A DNA stretch of 64,000 bases from JANMDU01 sp043755865 (GCA_043755865.1 JAYUSD010000194.1:6377-70376); one strand, 5' to 3'. Positions 31,638-40,987 are shown, counted from the stretch's first letter. A program made the numbers and translations. Notes: generated by a model from the sequence alone, not told the origin.

Positions 31638-34018
31638 ATGGCTCTCCAGTCCCCACGACGTTCAAAGGCGGCGGCTGCGCGATAAATTGTTGACTCGCCC
31701 CAGTGTTTGGCAACCAACATCATGCCAACAGGTAAGCCATGAACCAAGCCACACGGAATGCTCATTGCAGGATGGCCTGAGGCGTTGAAAGGCGCAGTGT
31801 TACCTACCATCTCAAAAGCCCTCGCAATCACCTCCGAAATCGGAGCGTTTGACTTCGGTATTGGCTGGGCTGTCATCGCCACAGTTGGCATAAGCAAAAG
31901 ATCACAGTTATTGAGCGAATGATCATAGGCGAGCCGCAATTGGCGCGATAGGTTTTGTGCCTTCGCATAAAACTTACCTCTATGATTTCGCAAGGCCCAT
32001 TCGCCAACAAACATCGATATTTTCAAAGAAGGCGATAGTTCGTCTGCACGTGCCCGCCAGCCCGCATGCTTTTCCATCAGACTGGTGAGGTACATGCCGC
32101 GCCAGTTAAAACCCATGCCATTGCCGTGCATCATCTGCATTTGCAGACCCTCCAGCACAATTGGAGTCCAGATGGCCGTGCCATCAAGATGCATCGGAAC
32201 ACTGATTTCCACAATACGCGCGCCCGCTTTTGCTAGTTGGTCGGCTGCAGAGCGCACTTTGATTTCGACCGCTGCATCGCTGCCTGCCAACCCGAAACCT
32301 TCGCGCAGAACGCCAACTCGCATGCCCTCCACGCCTTGCTTTAGTGCCTCAGAATAGCGATGAACCTGCGGTGCATATTGACGCGGATCTAAGCCGTCTT
32401 CGCCAGCAATCACCTCAAGCAGCAATGCATTTGCAGCAACTGTCGATGTAATAGGTCCAAGGTGATCAACTGTTGCTTCTATCGGCATAGCGCCGGTGTA
32501 AGGTACCAATCCAAAAGTTGGCTTCATGCCGTAGCAGCCTGAAAATGCGGCTGGAATTCGTATTGAACCGCCTTGATCACCACCGATAGCCATTTCAACT
32601 TCACCCGCACCAACGAGCGCGCCACAACCTGACGATGAACCGCCGGCAATATAGCCTTGACGCCAGGGGTTGTGAACGGGACCCGTGGAATTGGTGTGGC
32701 TGCCGCCAGACAGGCAGTAGTATTCGCAATGCGCCTTACCCACAATAGTGCCGCCTGCATCAAGAATTCGACTGGCGACCGTGGCATCAACTTCTGGCAC
32801 GTAGCCTTCCATCGTTGACGCGCCGTTCATCATGGGTACGCCTGCCAAAGCAATATTGTCTTTTAATACTATTTTCTTCCCTGTCAGAGCTCCACCCACT
32901 TGGCCGGTAATGTCAGTCTTAACGTACCACGCGTTCATTGCGTTTTCATCAACTGTTGGTCGGCGTCCCGGGGTGCGCGGATACTTCACTGAAGGGAGGA
33001 AATCTGGCAACTGATTGAGGCGGTCATAGGCCAAAAAATTGGCTTCCATCAATGCGAGATACTCGGCGAGATCTGCGTCTGTTGGATGCATGTGGAGCGA
33101 ATTTGCAATATCACGCAGCTGATCTAGGTTGGGACGTTGTAGTGGCATAGCGGTCTCTTTGAATGGTACAAGTGCAATTGCATGGGGAGAAATATGATGC
33201 GGAGTGTTCACCTTGCTGCCTTTGCTTACCGAACGACTTGCCAGCGATTCTCTCTGTGACGCGACTGCACCCAAGCCGAGCAGACTCGACAAAATCGCCG
33301 GATCTCGCAGTTGCTCAGACGAAAGCGTTTGCGTTATAGAACCCTTTTCAAGCAAAAGCACACGATCAGCACATTCCAAGATGAAGTTGAGGTTTTGCTC
33401 AGCCACAAGCACTGATAAACCATCATGGTCGCGCAAAGCTTTGAGCGTCTGGGCGATTTCATCAATGATGTTGGGTTGAATTCCCTCAGTGGGTTCATCA
33501 AGGAGTAGAAGCCATGGCGCAGAAACCAAGGCTCGCGCCAATGCCAACAATTGTTGTTCTCCGCCTGAAAGGGCACCGCCCGCGCGATCAATTAATCTTT
33601 GCAAACGCGGAAAGAGCTGAAGCACTCGATCAATAGCAGCGTTTGGTGATTCCTCTCCTTTTTGCCACGCTAATCGTAGGTTCTCACTGACGCTTAACAC
33701 AGCGATGATGCCCCGACCTTGTGGGACGTAGGCTATCCCGTTGAGACAACGGGTGTGCGTAGCTATACGCTCCAGATTTTGGCCACGCGCATGCACAGTC
33801 CCTGCTTGAACATTGAGCAAGCCCATCAAGGTTTTCATTAGCGTGGTTTTACCCATGCCGTTGGCACCGAGCACTCCGACGATCTCGCCCGGCTGAACCG
33901 TTAAATTGAGTTGCCGAAGCACCGTCATCGAACCATAACCTGCACTCAAGTTATGCACTTCAAGCGCTGCAAGTGAATTGCCATTCATGGAGGCGGCCAA
34001 CGCAACATCGTTACGCAT
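31634..34018 (-). CDS. Fusion of a LivF-type ABC ATPase and an amidase
   Basis: One uninterrupted frame of 794 residues. Residues 18-250 are a LivF/UrtE ATPase: Walker A GANGMGKT at 51-58, signature LSGGEQ at 150-155, Walker B LLLLDEPTEG at 170-179. A 40-residue low-complexity linker (SQRESLASRSVSKGSK...) leads to an amidase-signature enzyme from about 290: Lys386 in VLKDNIAL, the cis-Ser in GGSSSG (459-464), the nucleophile Ser485 in GGDQGGSIRIPA. The triad spacing is canonical. ATG 34018 overlaps the LivG stop. Met291 has AAAGAG 7-8 bases before it, so a free amidase could also be made. It links import and hydrolysis of an amide. Confidence 0.9.
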   Translation of the reverse strand: MRNDVALAASMNGNSLAALEVHNLSAGYGSMTVLRQLNLTVQPGEIVGVLGANGMGKTTLMKTLMGLLNVQAGTVHARGQNLERIATHTRCLNGIAYVPQGRGIIAVLSVSENLRLAWQKGEESPNAAIDRVLQLFPRLQRLIDRAGGALSGGEQQLLALARALVSAPWLLLLDEPTEGIQPNIIDEIAQTLKALRDHDGLSVLVAEQNLNFILECADRVLLLEKGSITQTLSSEQLRDPAILSSLLGLGAVASQRESLASRSVSKGSKVNTPHHISPHAIALVPFKETAMPLQRPNLDQLRDIANSLHMHPTDADLAEYLALMEANFLAYDRLNQLPDFLPSVKYPRTPGRRPTVDENAMNAWYVKTDITGQVGGALTGKKIVLKDNIALAGVPMMNGASTMEGYVPEVDATVASRILDAGGTIVGKAHCEYYCLSGGSHTNSTGPVHNPWRQGYIAGGSSSGCGALVGAGEVEMAIGGDQGGSIRIPAAFSGCYGMKPTFGLVPYTGAMPIEATVDHLGPITSTVAANALLLEVIAGEDGLDPRQYAPQVHRYSEALKQGVEGMRVGVLREGFGLAGSDAAVEIKVRSAADQLAKAGARIVEISVPMHLDGTAIWTPIVLEGLQMQMMHGNGMGFNWRGMYLTSLMEKHAGWRARADELSPSLKISMFVGEWALRNHRGKFYAKAQNLSRQLRLAYDHSLNNCDLLLMPTVAMTAQPIPKSNAPISEVIARAFEMVGNTAPFNASGHPAMSIPCGLVHGLPVGMMLVAKHWGESTIYRAAAAFERRGDWRAM

Positions 34019-34736
34019 GATGCTTTCCCAAATACACATCTCGCACGCGTTCATCAGACAGCACTTGTTCAACCGAACCTTCCACCAGGATTTTCCCTTG
34101 ATGGAACACAGTTACTGATTGCGCGATGCTGCGCACAAAGCGCATGTCGTGCTCAACCACGACTACGGTTGCCTGCGATGACAAACCCACCACAAGCTCA
34201 GCCATGTGATCCACCTCGGCGTGGGTCAATCCGCCAGCAGGTTCATCAAGCAGCACCAGCCACGGATTCGGTGCGAGCACCACGCCCAGTTCAACGATTT
34301 GGCGCTGCCCATGCGCTAAAAGGCCTGTCGGCGTTTTGATCATTGCACCCAGACCAAGCAGATCAATCAGCTCACTGACCCTAGTCCCAACGTCTGCTGT
34401 GTTGCGACCTGCTAGCGCTTTGGCTGCAAGCCAAATGTTCTCATACACAGTGAGTGAATTCATCAAGCTAGGGACTTGAGTTTTGACGCCCAAACCACGA
34501 CGTGCAATCTCATGTTTTTGAAACCCAACGACGGATTCACCATTTAGCAAAATATCTCCTTCTGTTGGTACATATTGCCCACTTAAACATTTAAAGAAAG
34601 TTGACTTTCCTGCCCCGTTTGGGCCGATCAGGCAGCGCAGCTCATTGCGTTGCAAACGCATCGATACACCATCGACCGCATTCACGCCGCCAAAACGCAT
34701 GGCAACGGCAATCGCCTCGACAGCTATGTCAGCCAC
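34011..34736 (-). CDS. Branched-chain-type ABC transporter ATPase, LivG-like
   Basis: A 241-residue ATPase. GPNGAGKSTFF is Walker A, LLAHGQRQIVELG is the signature region, WLVLLDEPAGGL Walker B, and VVVVEHDMRF the H-loop. Along with the LivF half of the fusion protein it powers the LivH/LivM permease. Its start overlaps livM by 8 bases and its end overlaps the fusion gene. The nearest functional groups are amide, urea and branched-chain amino acid transporters; the operon content favours an amide. Confidence 0.93.
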   Translation of the reverse strand: MADIAVEAIAVAMRFGGVNAVDGVSMRLQRNELRCLIGPNGAGKSTFFKCLSGQYVPTEGDILLNGESVVGFQKHEIARRGLGVKTQVPSLMNSLTVYENIWLAAKALAGRNTADVGTRVSELIDLLGLGAMIKTPTGLLAHGQRQIVELGVVLAPNPWLVLLDEPAGGLTHAEVDHMAELVVGLSSQATVVVVEHDMRFVRSIAQSVTVFHQGKILVEGSVEQVLSDERVRDVYLGKHHA

Positions 34737-35802
34737 GCCTATCCTCCTGCTGCGAAATCACGCGGGCTGTCTTGCGACGTAACTTCCCTAAGCCGCTCTG
34801 AACTGCTGGCAGCACACCCTGCGGCAAGAACAGCACAATCGCGACCAATAACAGCCCCATGACTAACGAGTTATCGATGGTTTGTTGTGCGCCCAATAGG
34901 CCTTTTAGAACGCCTAGGAGTACTGCACCTAGCATAGGCCCCGCTAAAGTGCCTAAACCACCAACCAATACCCAAATAATGATTTCAGCTGAAACGCCAA
35001 GTGAGAAAACTTCAGGTGTGACAATCTCAGCCCAGCACGCGTACAAAACACCAGCGAGCGCCGCCAACCCACCACCAAGTCCAAACGCCAAGGTTTTGGC
35101 AGCGCGCACGTCATACCCCGACAGCTCCGCACGCAATTCGTTCTCACGCAGCCCAGCAAGCAGCCGACCAAACGGGGTCGTCATGAGCCACCGGCATAGT
35201 AACCATGCCATCAAAAGTACAACGGCAGCAACGTAGTACAGCCATAGGCCTGTCAGCACAACATCGGATCGCCCGGGCACGTTGAGTAATGGAAAGCCAG
35301 GAATGCCATTGAACCCACCCAATCGGGCATTACCAATAACATATTCCGAGCCCGCTGTGCTGTTCACGTACTTGAACAATACCAGCGTCGCAACCAGTGT
35401 GATCACACCTAAATAGACATCGCCAATGCGACCATAAAACATCATCGCACCCAAAGCCAGCGCAAACACCGTAGCAAGTACGACCGCCAAAAAAACCGCG
35501 CCAGTGGAGTCTTGAAAATTGATAGCAGCTACGGCATAAACATAGGCTCCTAAACCATAAAATGCGGCTTGTCCGAAACATAAAATGCCGCTGATTCCCC
35601 ACACAAATGCCAAAGAAAGTGCGAGCAATGCATACACAAGCAACAAGGTCAATGAGTATTCGTTCGCAGCCAGAGGCGCTGCAAGTAGCATCACAAACAC
35701 GGCAAAAAACCCCGCCCACCAAGTCGGGGGAATTCCACTGCGCGGCTCAACAGCTCTGGCTTGTTGAGCATTGCTAATTGCATGACGCAGCGAAGGCTTC
35801 AC
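34729..35802 (-). CDS. ABC permease, LivM-like
   Basis: A 357-residue inner-membrane permease with about ten hydrophobic segments. AFVWGISGILCFGQAAFYGLGAYV near the N-terminus and LAFGLGGGLAALAGVLYACW in the second half are the LivM/UrtC landmarks. It pairs with LivH, whose stop overlaps its start as ATGA. A 40-residue cytosolic extension precedes the first membrane segment. Role: import with the LivK-like binding protein upstream. Confidence 0.92.
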   Translation of the reverse strand: MKPSLRHAISNAQQARAVEPRSGIPPTWWAGFFAVFVMLLAAPLAANEYSLTLLLVYALLALSLAFVWGISGILCFGQAAFYGLGAYVYAVAAINFQDSTGAVFLAVVLATVFALALGAMMFYGRIGDVYLGVITLVATLVLFKYVNSTAGSEYVIGNARLGGFNGIPGFPLLNVPGRSDVVLTGLWLYYVAAVVLLMAWLLCRWLMTTPFGRLLAGLRENELRAELSGYDVRAAKTLAFGLGGGLAALAGVLYACWAEIVTPEVFSLGVSAEIIIWVLVGGLGTLAGPMLGAVLLGVLKGLLGAQQTIDNSLVMGLLLVAIVLFLPQGVLPAVQSGLGKLRRKTARVISQQEDRRG

Positions 35803-36677
35803 ACAGATCCTTTAAACCAGCGAGGCGTAATACCAGCCGGCAAAACTCGGAGAATCACCATAGCGGCTAACAACAGCGCAATTTCGCCAACAACTGGCGT
35901 GCTGAGCGCCTCAAATACTTTTGCAACCGTGCCTAACAAAGCGCTTGACGCCACAGTGCCTGTCACAGCCGACGTACCGCCGGTGATGACCGTGATAAAC
36001 GCTTTAGCTACGAACTGGCCGCCCGCTCCGGGCGTTAAAGCCACTAGCGGCGACAACACGCCACCGGCAAGTCCAGCAATCATGCTGCCCGCTACGAACG
36101 TACACATATAAATTATCTTCGGAGAATGCCCTAGTGCAGCCGCAATGGCAGCTGATTGCATCGCACCACGCACCAACAATCCGGCGCGGGTGTAACGCAA
36201 TACACAGTAAAGTAGGGCAAGCAATCCAATCGTGATTGCCATGACAAAGAAACCATATCCACCGACGCGATAAATCCCAATCTCAAATGCCCCCAGTGGA
36301 TTAGGAACACCAGTCGTCGTAGCACCAAAAATCATTGAAAAAGCGCCGCTCGTGGCCAGCGATAAGCCCCAAGTGGCAAGCATTGTGTCTACCGTTCGTC
36401 CGTATAGCCACTGAATGACGAGCCGCTCAACAATCAGGCCGTACAACCCAACAACCAAGGGGGCGACGAGCAGCATGGCTATCCAAATGTTGCAGCCAAG
36501 CTGGAGAGCAACTGTTGTTGAATAGCCACCGAGCACAATGAATTCACCATGTGCTAAATTAATGACACGCATCAGACCAAACACCAATGCCAAACCCGCA
36601 GCGGACAGCGCCAGTATGGCAATCGTATAGGCGAGATCGAACAAGCCAAGCAGCCCAAGATTTATGGAAGTTTCCAA
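35799..36677 (-). CDS. ABC permease, LivH-like
   Basis: A 292-residue inner-membrane permease. The first membrane helix (LALVFGLMRVINLAHGEFIVLGGY) is the LivH/UrtB signature, and ALGHSPKIIYMCTFVAGSMIAGLAGGVLSP lies near the coupling helix. It is the second permease of the transporter and the first after livK. About 95 bases separate it from the livK stop, with no obvious terminator. Confidence 0.92.
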   Translation of the reverse strand: METSINLGLLGLFDLAYTIAILALSAAGLALVFGLMRVINLAHGEFIVLGGYSTTVALQLGCNIWIAMLLVAPLVVGLYGLIVERLVIQWLYGRTVDTMLATWGLSLATSGAFSMIFGATTTGVPNPLGAFEIGIYRVGGYGFFVMAITIGLLALLYCVLRYTRAGLLVRGAMQSAAIAAALGHSPKIIYMCTFVAGSMIAGLAGGVLSPLVALTPGAGGQFVAKAFITVITGGTSAVTGTVASSALLGTVAKVFEALSTPVVGEIALLLAAMVILRVLPAGITPRWFKGSV

Positions 36678-36772
36678 GTGACTACAATCTTTTAAGTGGA
36701 AGCGTACGACGGTTTACACAATAGGCACTAGCTAACGCTAGCGCACCCAGCAAATGCCAAGACAAGCCGCTT

Positions 36773-37996
36773 TTAGAGCTTAATTTCGTGCTGTATGCTC
36801 GCGCTCGGTGTCTTACGCAAATCGCAGACGGCCTGCGTGTCACGGGGGGGGCGTTGCGCAAAGGACTGTTTGACGATTAGCTTTTGATCACGAACTTCCA
36901 TTACATGCACATCGAGCGTGACGTGATGCGTTGCGCCATCAATTTTTACTACGCCCGAAGGCCCATCGATCTTCACGCCGCTTGCCATGGCTTTTGCAAC
37001 ATCCGTGCGCTTTAAGTTACCCGCACGTTTAACACCTTCAGCCCATAACTTAACGCCTTGATAATGCAGCACAGCCAGTTCGTTGATTGCTTTTGTGTTG
37101 CCGCTGAATTTCTTGCTCCACGCCTCAAGAAACGCTTTATTCGCGGGAGTGGCGAGCTCTGGCGAGTAGTTATAAGCCACAAGCATGCCATCGCCTTCGG
37201 CGGCAGTCAGCGCTTGGTGCTCATTGCCCACACCCATCGTTGTTGATGCCATAGGAATACGGGACTTCATTCCCGCCCCAGCCCACTGACGATAAAAGGA
37301 CAGGTGCGATCCGCCGACCAGCGCACTAATCACCAAATCAGGCTTGGCTTGTTGAATTTTTGTAATCGTGGAATTGAAGTTTGCGACATCTAGCGGAAAG
37401 AACTCTACACCGACCGTGCTTCCACCGTTGTCTTTGACGAATTTTTGGAACCAAGTGGCCATGTATTGACCATAGTTGTAGTCTGCAGCCAAGATATATG
37501 CTTTCTTACCCCACTGCTTCATCGCGTACGGCACAAGCACTTCGGCCTGCTGGGCGGGCGTTGTTCCAGTCAGAAAAGTATTCGCATCGCACACTCCGCC
37601 TTCGTAGAGCGGCGTGTACACATACAGCAGTTTTTCGCGATTCAGCAAGGGGCGGATCGCTTCTCGCGAAGCTGACAAAATGCCGCCAATGACTACATCC
37701 ACCTTGTCTTCGCGAACCAACTGCTGTGCAAACTTCGTGTACATCGCCATGTTTGATTGCGTGTCGTAAGCAACTTTGCGCACCTTTCTGCCAACCAGCC
37801 CACCCGCCGCGTTGATCTCGTCAATCGCTAGGTCTAACGCCATATCCATCGGCTTGCCATAGGCATCGAAATTGCCTGACGTGTCAAGCAAACTTCCCAA
37901 CTTGATGGGGTCAGCTGCTGATGCTGGAAATGGGATCAAACCGGCTGACAGCATTGCAGCGCTCTGAGAAATAAATTGTCTGCGTTGTGATGACAT
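36773..37996 (-). CDS. Periplasmic amide/urea-type binding protein, LivK/UrtA-like
   Basis: A 407-residue type-1 periplasmic binding protein. SSQRRQFISQSAAMLSAG is a signal peptide with a Tat-like RRxF motif, cleaved near FPASA. The mature part opens IKLGSLLDTSGNFDAYGKPM, followed by YVYTPLYEGGVCDANTFLTG and ILAADYNYGQYMATWFQKF, features shared with UrtA and FmdD-type proteins that bind urea or short amides rather than leucine. It supplies the LivHMGF transporter. The exact ligand is unknown. Confidence 0.9.
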   Translation of the reverse strand: MSSQRRQFISQSAAMLSAGLIPFPASAADPIKLGSLLDTSGNFDAYGKPMDMALDLAIDEINAAGGLVGRKVRKVAYDTQSNMAMYTKFAQQLVREDKVDVVIGGILSASREAIRPLLNREKLLYVYTPLYEGGVCDANTFLTGTTPAQQAEVLVPYAMKQWGKKAYILAADYNYGQYMATWFQKFVKDNGGSTVGVEFFPLDVANFNSTITKIQQAKPDLVISALVGGSHLSFYRQWAGAGMKSRIPMASTTMGVGNEHQALTAAEGDGMLVAYNYSPELATPANKAFLEAWSKKFSGNTKAINELAVLHYQGVKLWAEGVKRAGNLKRTDVAKAMASGVKIDGPSGVVKIDGATHHVTLDVHVMEVRDQKLIVKQSFAQRPPRDTQAVCDLRKTPSASIQHEIKL

Positions 37997-38060
37997 GATG
38001 GTCTTTCGTTAGGTTTTAGGTTGATGAACGGGAACGTGGAAGGAGCACCTAGACTAAGCA

Positions 38061-39683
38061 TTAGTGCGTTGTATCTATAGTTTTTTCTGGATGTGCTTTG
38101 GCGTGATCAGATTCAGCACGACTTTGATCAGCCTGTGCTCTGGCCAGTTGTGGCGCAGTCAGATCAAGGTCAGCACCTACGGCTTCACCCAGGCGTTTAA
38201 GCAGTGGTAGGTGCAGAGCCATGTCATAGATGGCATCGATTGGCCCACTGCGGCCGCCACCGCTTGGGCTTTGCATGCCCGCGCCGCCAAAGCCGGAAAG
38301 ATGATTGATCCTTATGGATTCAATTTTTTCCAATGGTTTCGACATTTTTTCTGCAAGCTCAGGCAGCACTTGTAGCTTGGCAAGCTCTAGACGCATGCGA
38401 ATCAGATCAGTACTTTGGGTGTTGTCCGCTGCAATCCGCTGGCTAAGAGCCTCTGCTTCGATTGCAGAGCGCACTTGTAACGAACGTGTGCGCAAACGTT
38501 CAGCCTCCGATTCACTTTGCGCACCGGAGACTAGGCGCAGCGATTCAGTTTTGGTCTTTAGCGCATCGACCTCTGCATCTTGAGCGGAGCGAATCAGTGC
38601 TATCTCACCATGCCTGCGCTGGCTCGCCAACTCTCGCTCGGTCACACCAGCTTCAAGCGCTAGCGCCAATTGAGTACGCGCGTGCTCGTGCGTAACAGCC
38701 GCCTGCGCTTCGGCTTCCTGCTGTTGCAGTAGCTCAATCGCATGCGCTACTCTTTGAAGCTCAATCTTCAATTGACCCGCCATGCGAGTTTGCTCCAAAG
38801 CTTGTTCACGTACCAATTGCGCAGTCGCGAGTTCTCGCTCACGCGTTAACTGCGCTTGATCTGCGGCTTGCTTAGCTTCTTCACGTGCCACGGCTTTACC
38901 AGCCTCACTCTGGGAGCGGCTTCGCTCCAAGGCGAGTTGCTGCGAGATTTGCGCCTCTTCTTCTTCCCCCGATATTTCTATTCGGCGCTTATTGGCGATC
39001 AACTGCGTTTGTGCGACTGTAACTTCGGCGTCTGCTTCTGTCATCGCACGGCGCTTTTTGTTGTCCGCCACGATTTCCGCCAATCTGCGCATGCCCACGG
39101 CGTTGAACACGTTGTTTTCATTTAAATCGGCAAAAGGCGTTTGATCAAAGTACAACAGCGACACGGTTTCCAACTTCAAACCGCCTTGAGCCAATTCGTT
39201 GGCGACTGTTTGATGCACAGCACCCACAAAATCAGCGCGTCGTGTGTGCAAATCATCTAGAGTTGTTGCCGCAGCATAACTGTGCATCGCATCGATGAAG
39301 CGACCTTCAAGGATATGGCCGAGCTCATCTGATCGCAGCATGCGAGCACTATAGGTTTGGACAGCAACTGCGACGCTGGCCTCATCTGGCGTTACTCGAA
39401 CTCGGAATTCCATCATCACATCCACTCGCAGCCGATCTTCAGTGAGTAATCCGTTCGCAGATTTGCGCTCCACAACAATGCGCTGCACACGCATACTGAT
39501 TTCATCGACCCGATGCAATATTGGTAACGCGAAAAACCCACCCGATAAAGCAACTTTTTGGCCTCCTGCGCCAGTGCGAAGTAACGCGATGTCACGCGTA
39601 GATTTTCGGTAAAACCTTTGCAAGAATAACAGCACGACAACAACACTTAGCAGCGCCAATATGATCCAAGCGACTAGAACCAT
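38061..39683 (-). CDS. Flotillin/YqiK-like SPFH membrane protein
   Basis: A 540-residue membrane-anchored scaffold. Residues 3-24 are one membrane segment. An SPFH (band 7) domain follows (ALSGGFFALPILHRVDEISMRVQRI), then a long coiled coil from about 220 to 430 with repeated QA/EA-rich heptads, and a short glycine-rich stretch (GGAGMQSPSGGG) before the end. Such proteins form membrane microdomains. It stands between the AmiC-like gene and livK on the same strand. A perfect 44-bp inverted repeat lies just upstream of its start and may control it. Its link to amide use is unexplained. Confidence 0.9.
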   Translation of the reverse strand: MVLVAWIILALLSVVVVLLFLQRFYRKSTRDIALLRTGAGGQKVALSGGFFALPILHRVDEISMRVQRIVVERKSANGLLTEDRLRVDVMMEFRVRVTPDEASVAVAVQTYSARMLRSDELGHILEGRFIDAMHSYAAATTLDDLHTRRADFVGAVHQTVANELAQGGLKLETVSLLYFDQTPFADLNENNVFNAVGMRRLAEIVADNKKRRAMTEADAEVTVAQTQLIANKRRIEISGEEEEAQISQQLALERSRSQSEAGKAVAREEAKQAADQAQLTRERELATAQLVREQALEQTRMAGQLKIELQRVAHAIELLQQQEAEAQAAVTHEHARTQLALALEAGVTERELASQRRHGEIALIRSAQDAEVDALKTKTESLRLVSGAQSESEAERLRTRSLQVRSAIEAEALSQRIAADNTQSTDLIRMRLELAKLQVLPELAEKMSKPLEKIESIRINHLSGFGGAGMQSPSGGGRSGPIDAIYDMALHLPLLKRLGEAVGADLDLTAPQLARAQADQSRAESDHAKAHPEKTIDTTH

Positions 39684-39714
39684 GGCGGCCTCCGCAAAAC
39701 AATATTTGTGTATT

Positions 39715-39758
39715 TTTTACTTTCCATGGAAATATTTTATATTCCATGGAAAGTAAAA
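39715..39758. promoter_or_regulatory. Perfect 44-bp inverted repeat: twin operator
   Basis: Arms of 17 bases, TTTTACTTTCCATGGAA and its exact complement, around a 10-base AT centre. Each arm contains a TTTCCATGGAA palindrome; their centres are 20 bases apart, two helical turns. A related site, TTTCCGTGGCAA, stands before the MarR gene, so MarR is the likely binder. Confidence 0.7.
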
Positions 39759-39793
39759 ATATTAGTACAAACCCTTGATTTGCGCAGACCGGC

Positions 39794-40927
39794 TCAAAAG
39801 CTGTGAATGACCTTAAAAAAGTGCCCGTCAGCTTGGGCCAAATGCACTGGATATTGAAGGGCATTGTTGCTGTGCCAAACAATGCCGCGAACGCCCCCAA
39901 AAGAGCCGTCTGCCGTACTCGGTTGCCACTGAGTGCGCAATGCCAAGCTTGCCGCAAAGTAAATGCCTTCGTAAGTGGATTGCCCTAGCGAATTCAGTGT
40001 CGGTGCGCGGACACCAAAGCGCTTGTGGTATCGCTCTTTGAATCCCGAATTAACGTCATCAGACAAGGCGCTGAAGTAGCCCGAGGGCACGAACAAATCA
40101 CGTGTGTTTGCAGCGCCAATGGCCAGTAGGATATTCTCTTCAACAGAACACGATAGCCTAATCATCTTGCTGTGCATTTTGGCAGCACCGAAAGCGCGGT
40201 TGAAATCCACTGCGTCTTGCCCAACCAGCGACAGCAGCAATGCGTCGGGCTTGACTTCTTCAATTTTTTCCAAAAGTGCATCTATGTCTAATTTACCGAA
40301 CGGTACATAGCAATCTGCCAGCACCTGACCTCCCGCGTCAAACACGTATTTTTGTGCGAGAGCGTGAGACACCCGTGGCCACTCGTAATCATTGCCGACG
40401 AACATCCAGCGACGCGTATTGCGTTTTGCTGCAAACCAATCGATCACTGGGCGCAACTGGCGCTCTGGTGTCTCGCCAATGGTATAGAGCCGATGGGCGG
40501 AATCTGTACCTTCGTGTAGCGCCGTATAGATGTAAGGGACGTTGCCTTGGTTCCCTTCCAAAATAGCGCGGCGTACTGAGCTGGTGTGCATGCCCACAAT
40601 TGCATCGATGTTGCATTCATGTACCGCTGCGCGAGTTTGGCTGGCCATGTCTTCACATTCGTCTGATGCATTGAATATCTGAAGTTTTAGCTCGCGCCCA
40701 CGCACCCCGCCTGCACGATTAACCTCTTCAACAGCAAGCTCGGCGCAGGCAATCGCGGATGGCCCCCAAATTCCCGCTACGCCCATGGTGGGCACGAACA
40801 AGCCGATTAAATAGCTTGCTCCGCTTGGCGTTTCGGTATCCAGTAATTTACGATTTGAACGATGCAGCGACGTGTGAACCCGAGGTCCGCGATGCGCGGG
40901 TGCGATGGGTCGAGTAATAACTTGCAT
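39794..40927 (-). CDS. AmiC-like cytosolic amide-sensing protein
   Basis: A 377-residue binding-protein fold (LIGLFVPTMGVAGIWGPSAI, AVEEVNRAGGVRGRELKLQI, VPYIYTALHEGTDSAHRLYTIGETPE) with no signal peptide: the N-terminus is hydrophilic and basic. This is the AmiC design, a cytosolic sensor that controls amidase genes in pseudomonads. AmiC normally holds the antiterminator AmiR; no AmiR is seen here, but a MarR gene is divergent. ATG 40927 is chosen over a TTG at 40939. First gene of the amide operon. A transport role without a signal is less likely. Confidence 0.82.
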   Translation of the reverse strand: MQVITRPIAPAHRGPRVHTSLHRSNRKLLDTETPSGASYLIGLFVPTMGVAGIWGPSAIACAELAVEEVNRAGGVRGRELKLQIFNASDECEDMASQTRAAVHECNIDAIVGMHTSSVRRAILEGNQGNVPYIYTALHEGTDSAHRLYTIGETPERQLRPVIDWFAAKRNTRRWMFVGNDYEWPRVSHALAQKYVFDAGGQVLADCYVPFGKLDIDALLEKIEEVKPDALLLSLVGQDAVDFNRAFGAAKMHSKMIRLSCSVEENILLAIGAANTRDLFVPSGYFSALSDDVNSGFKERYHKRFGVRAPTLNSLGQSTYEGIYFAASLALRTQWQPSTADGSFGGVRGIVWHSNNALQYPVHLAQADGHFFKVIHSF

Positions 40928-40970
40928 GGCACTGTCCAAATGTTGGAGATGGTTCTACAGTATAGGAACA

Positions 40971-40987
40971 TTTACTTTCCGTGGCAA
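40971..40987. promoter_or_regulatory. Operator-like site before the MarR gene
   Basis: TTTACTTTCCGTGGCAA matches one arm of the 44-bp inverted repeat at 39715 in 14 of 17 positions or close to it. Placed 33-49 bases before the MarR ATG and about 45 bases before the divergent AmiC-like gene, so one site could serve both. Confidence 0.6.

Noticed and set aside
31634..34018. Annotating LivF and amidase as two genes
   Set aside because: There is no stop codon or frameshift between them; the sequence shows a single frame, so the fusion is reported as seen.
36678..36772. A MarR-type operator before livH
   Set aside because: A TTTTAAGTGGAAG string shares only a few bases with the TTTCCATGGAA motif and is not palindromic.
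39522..39545. GGTAACGCGAAAAACC in the flotillin gene as a fifth GCGAAAAA palindrome
   Set aside because: Only one short half matches, with no inverted partner; the residues fit the SPFH domain.
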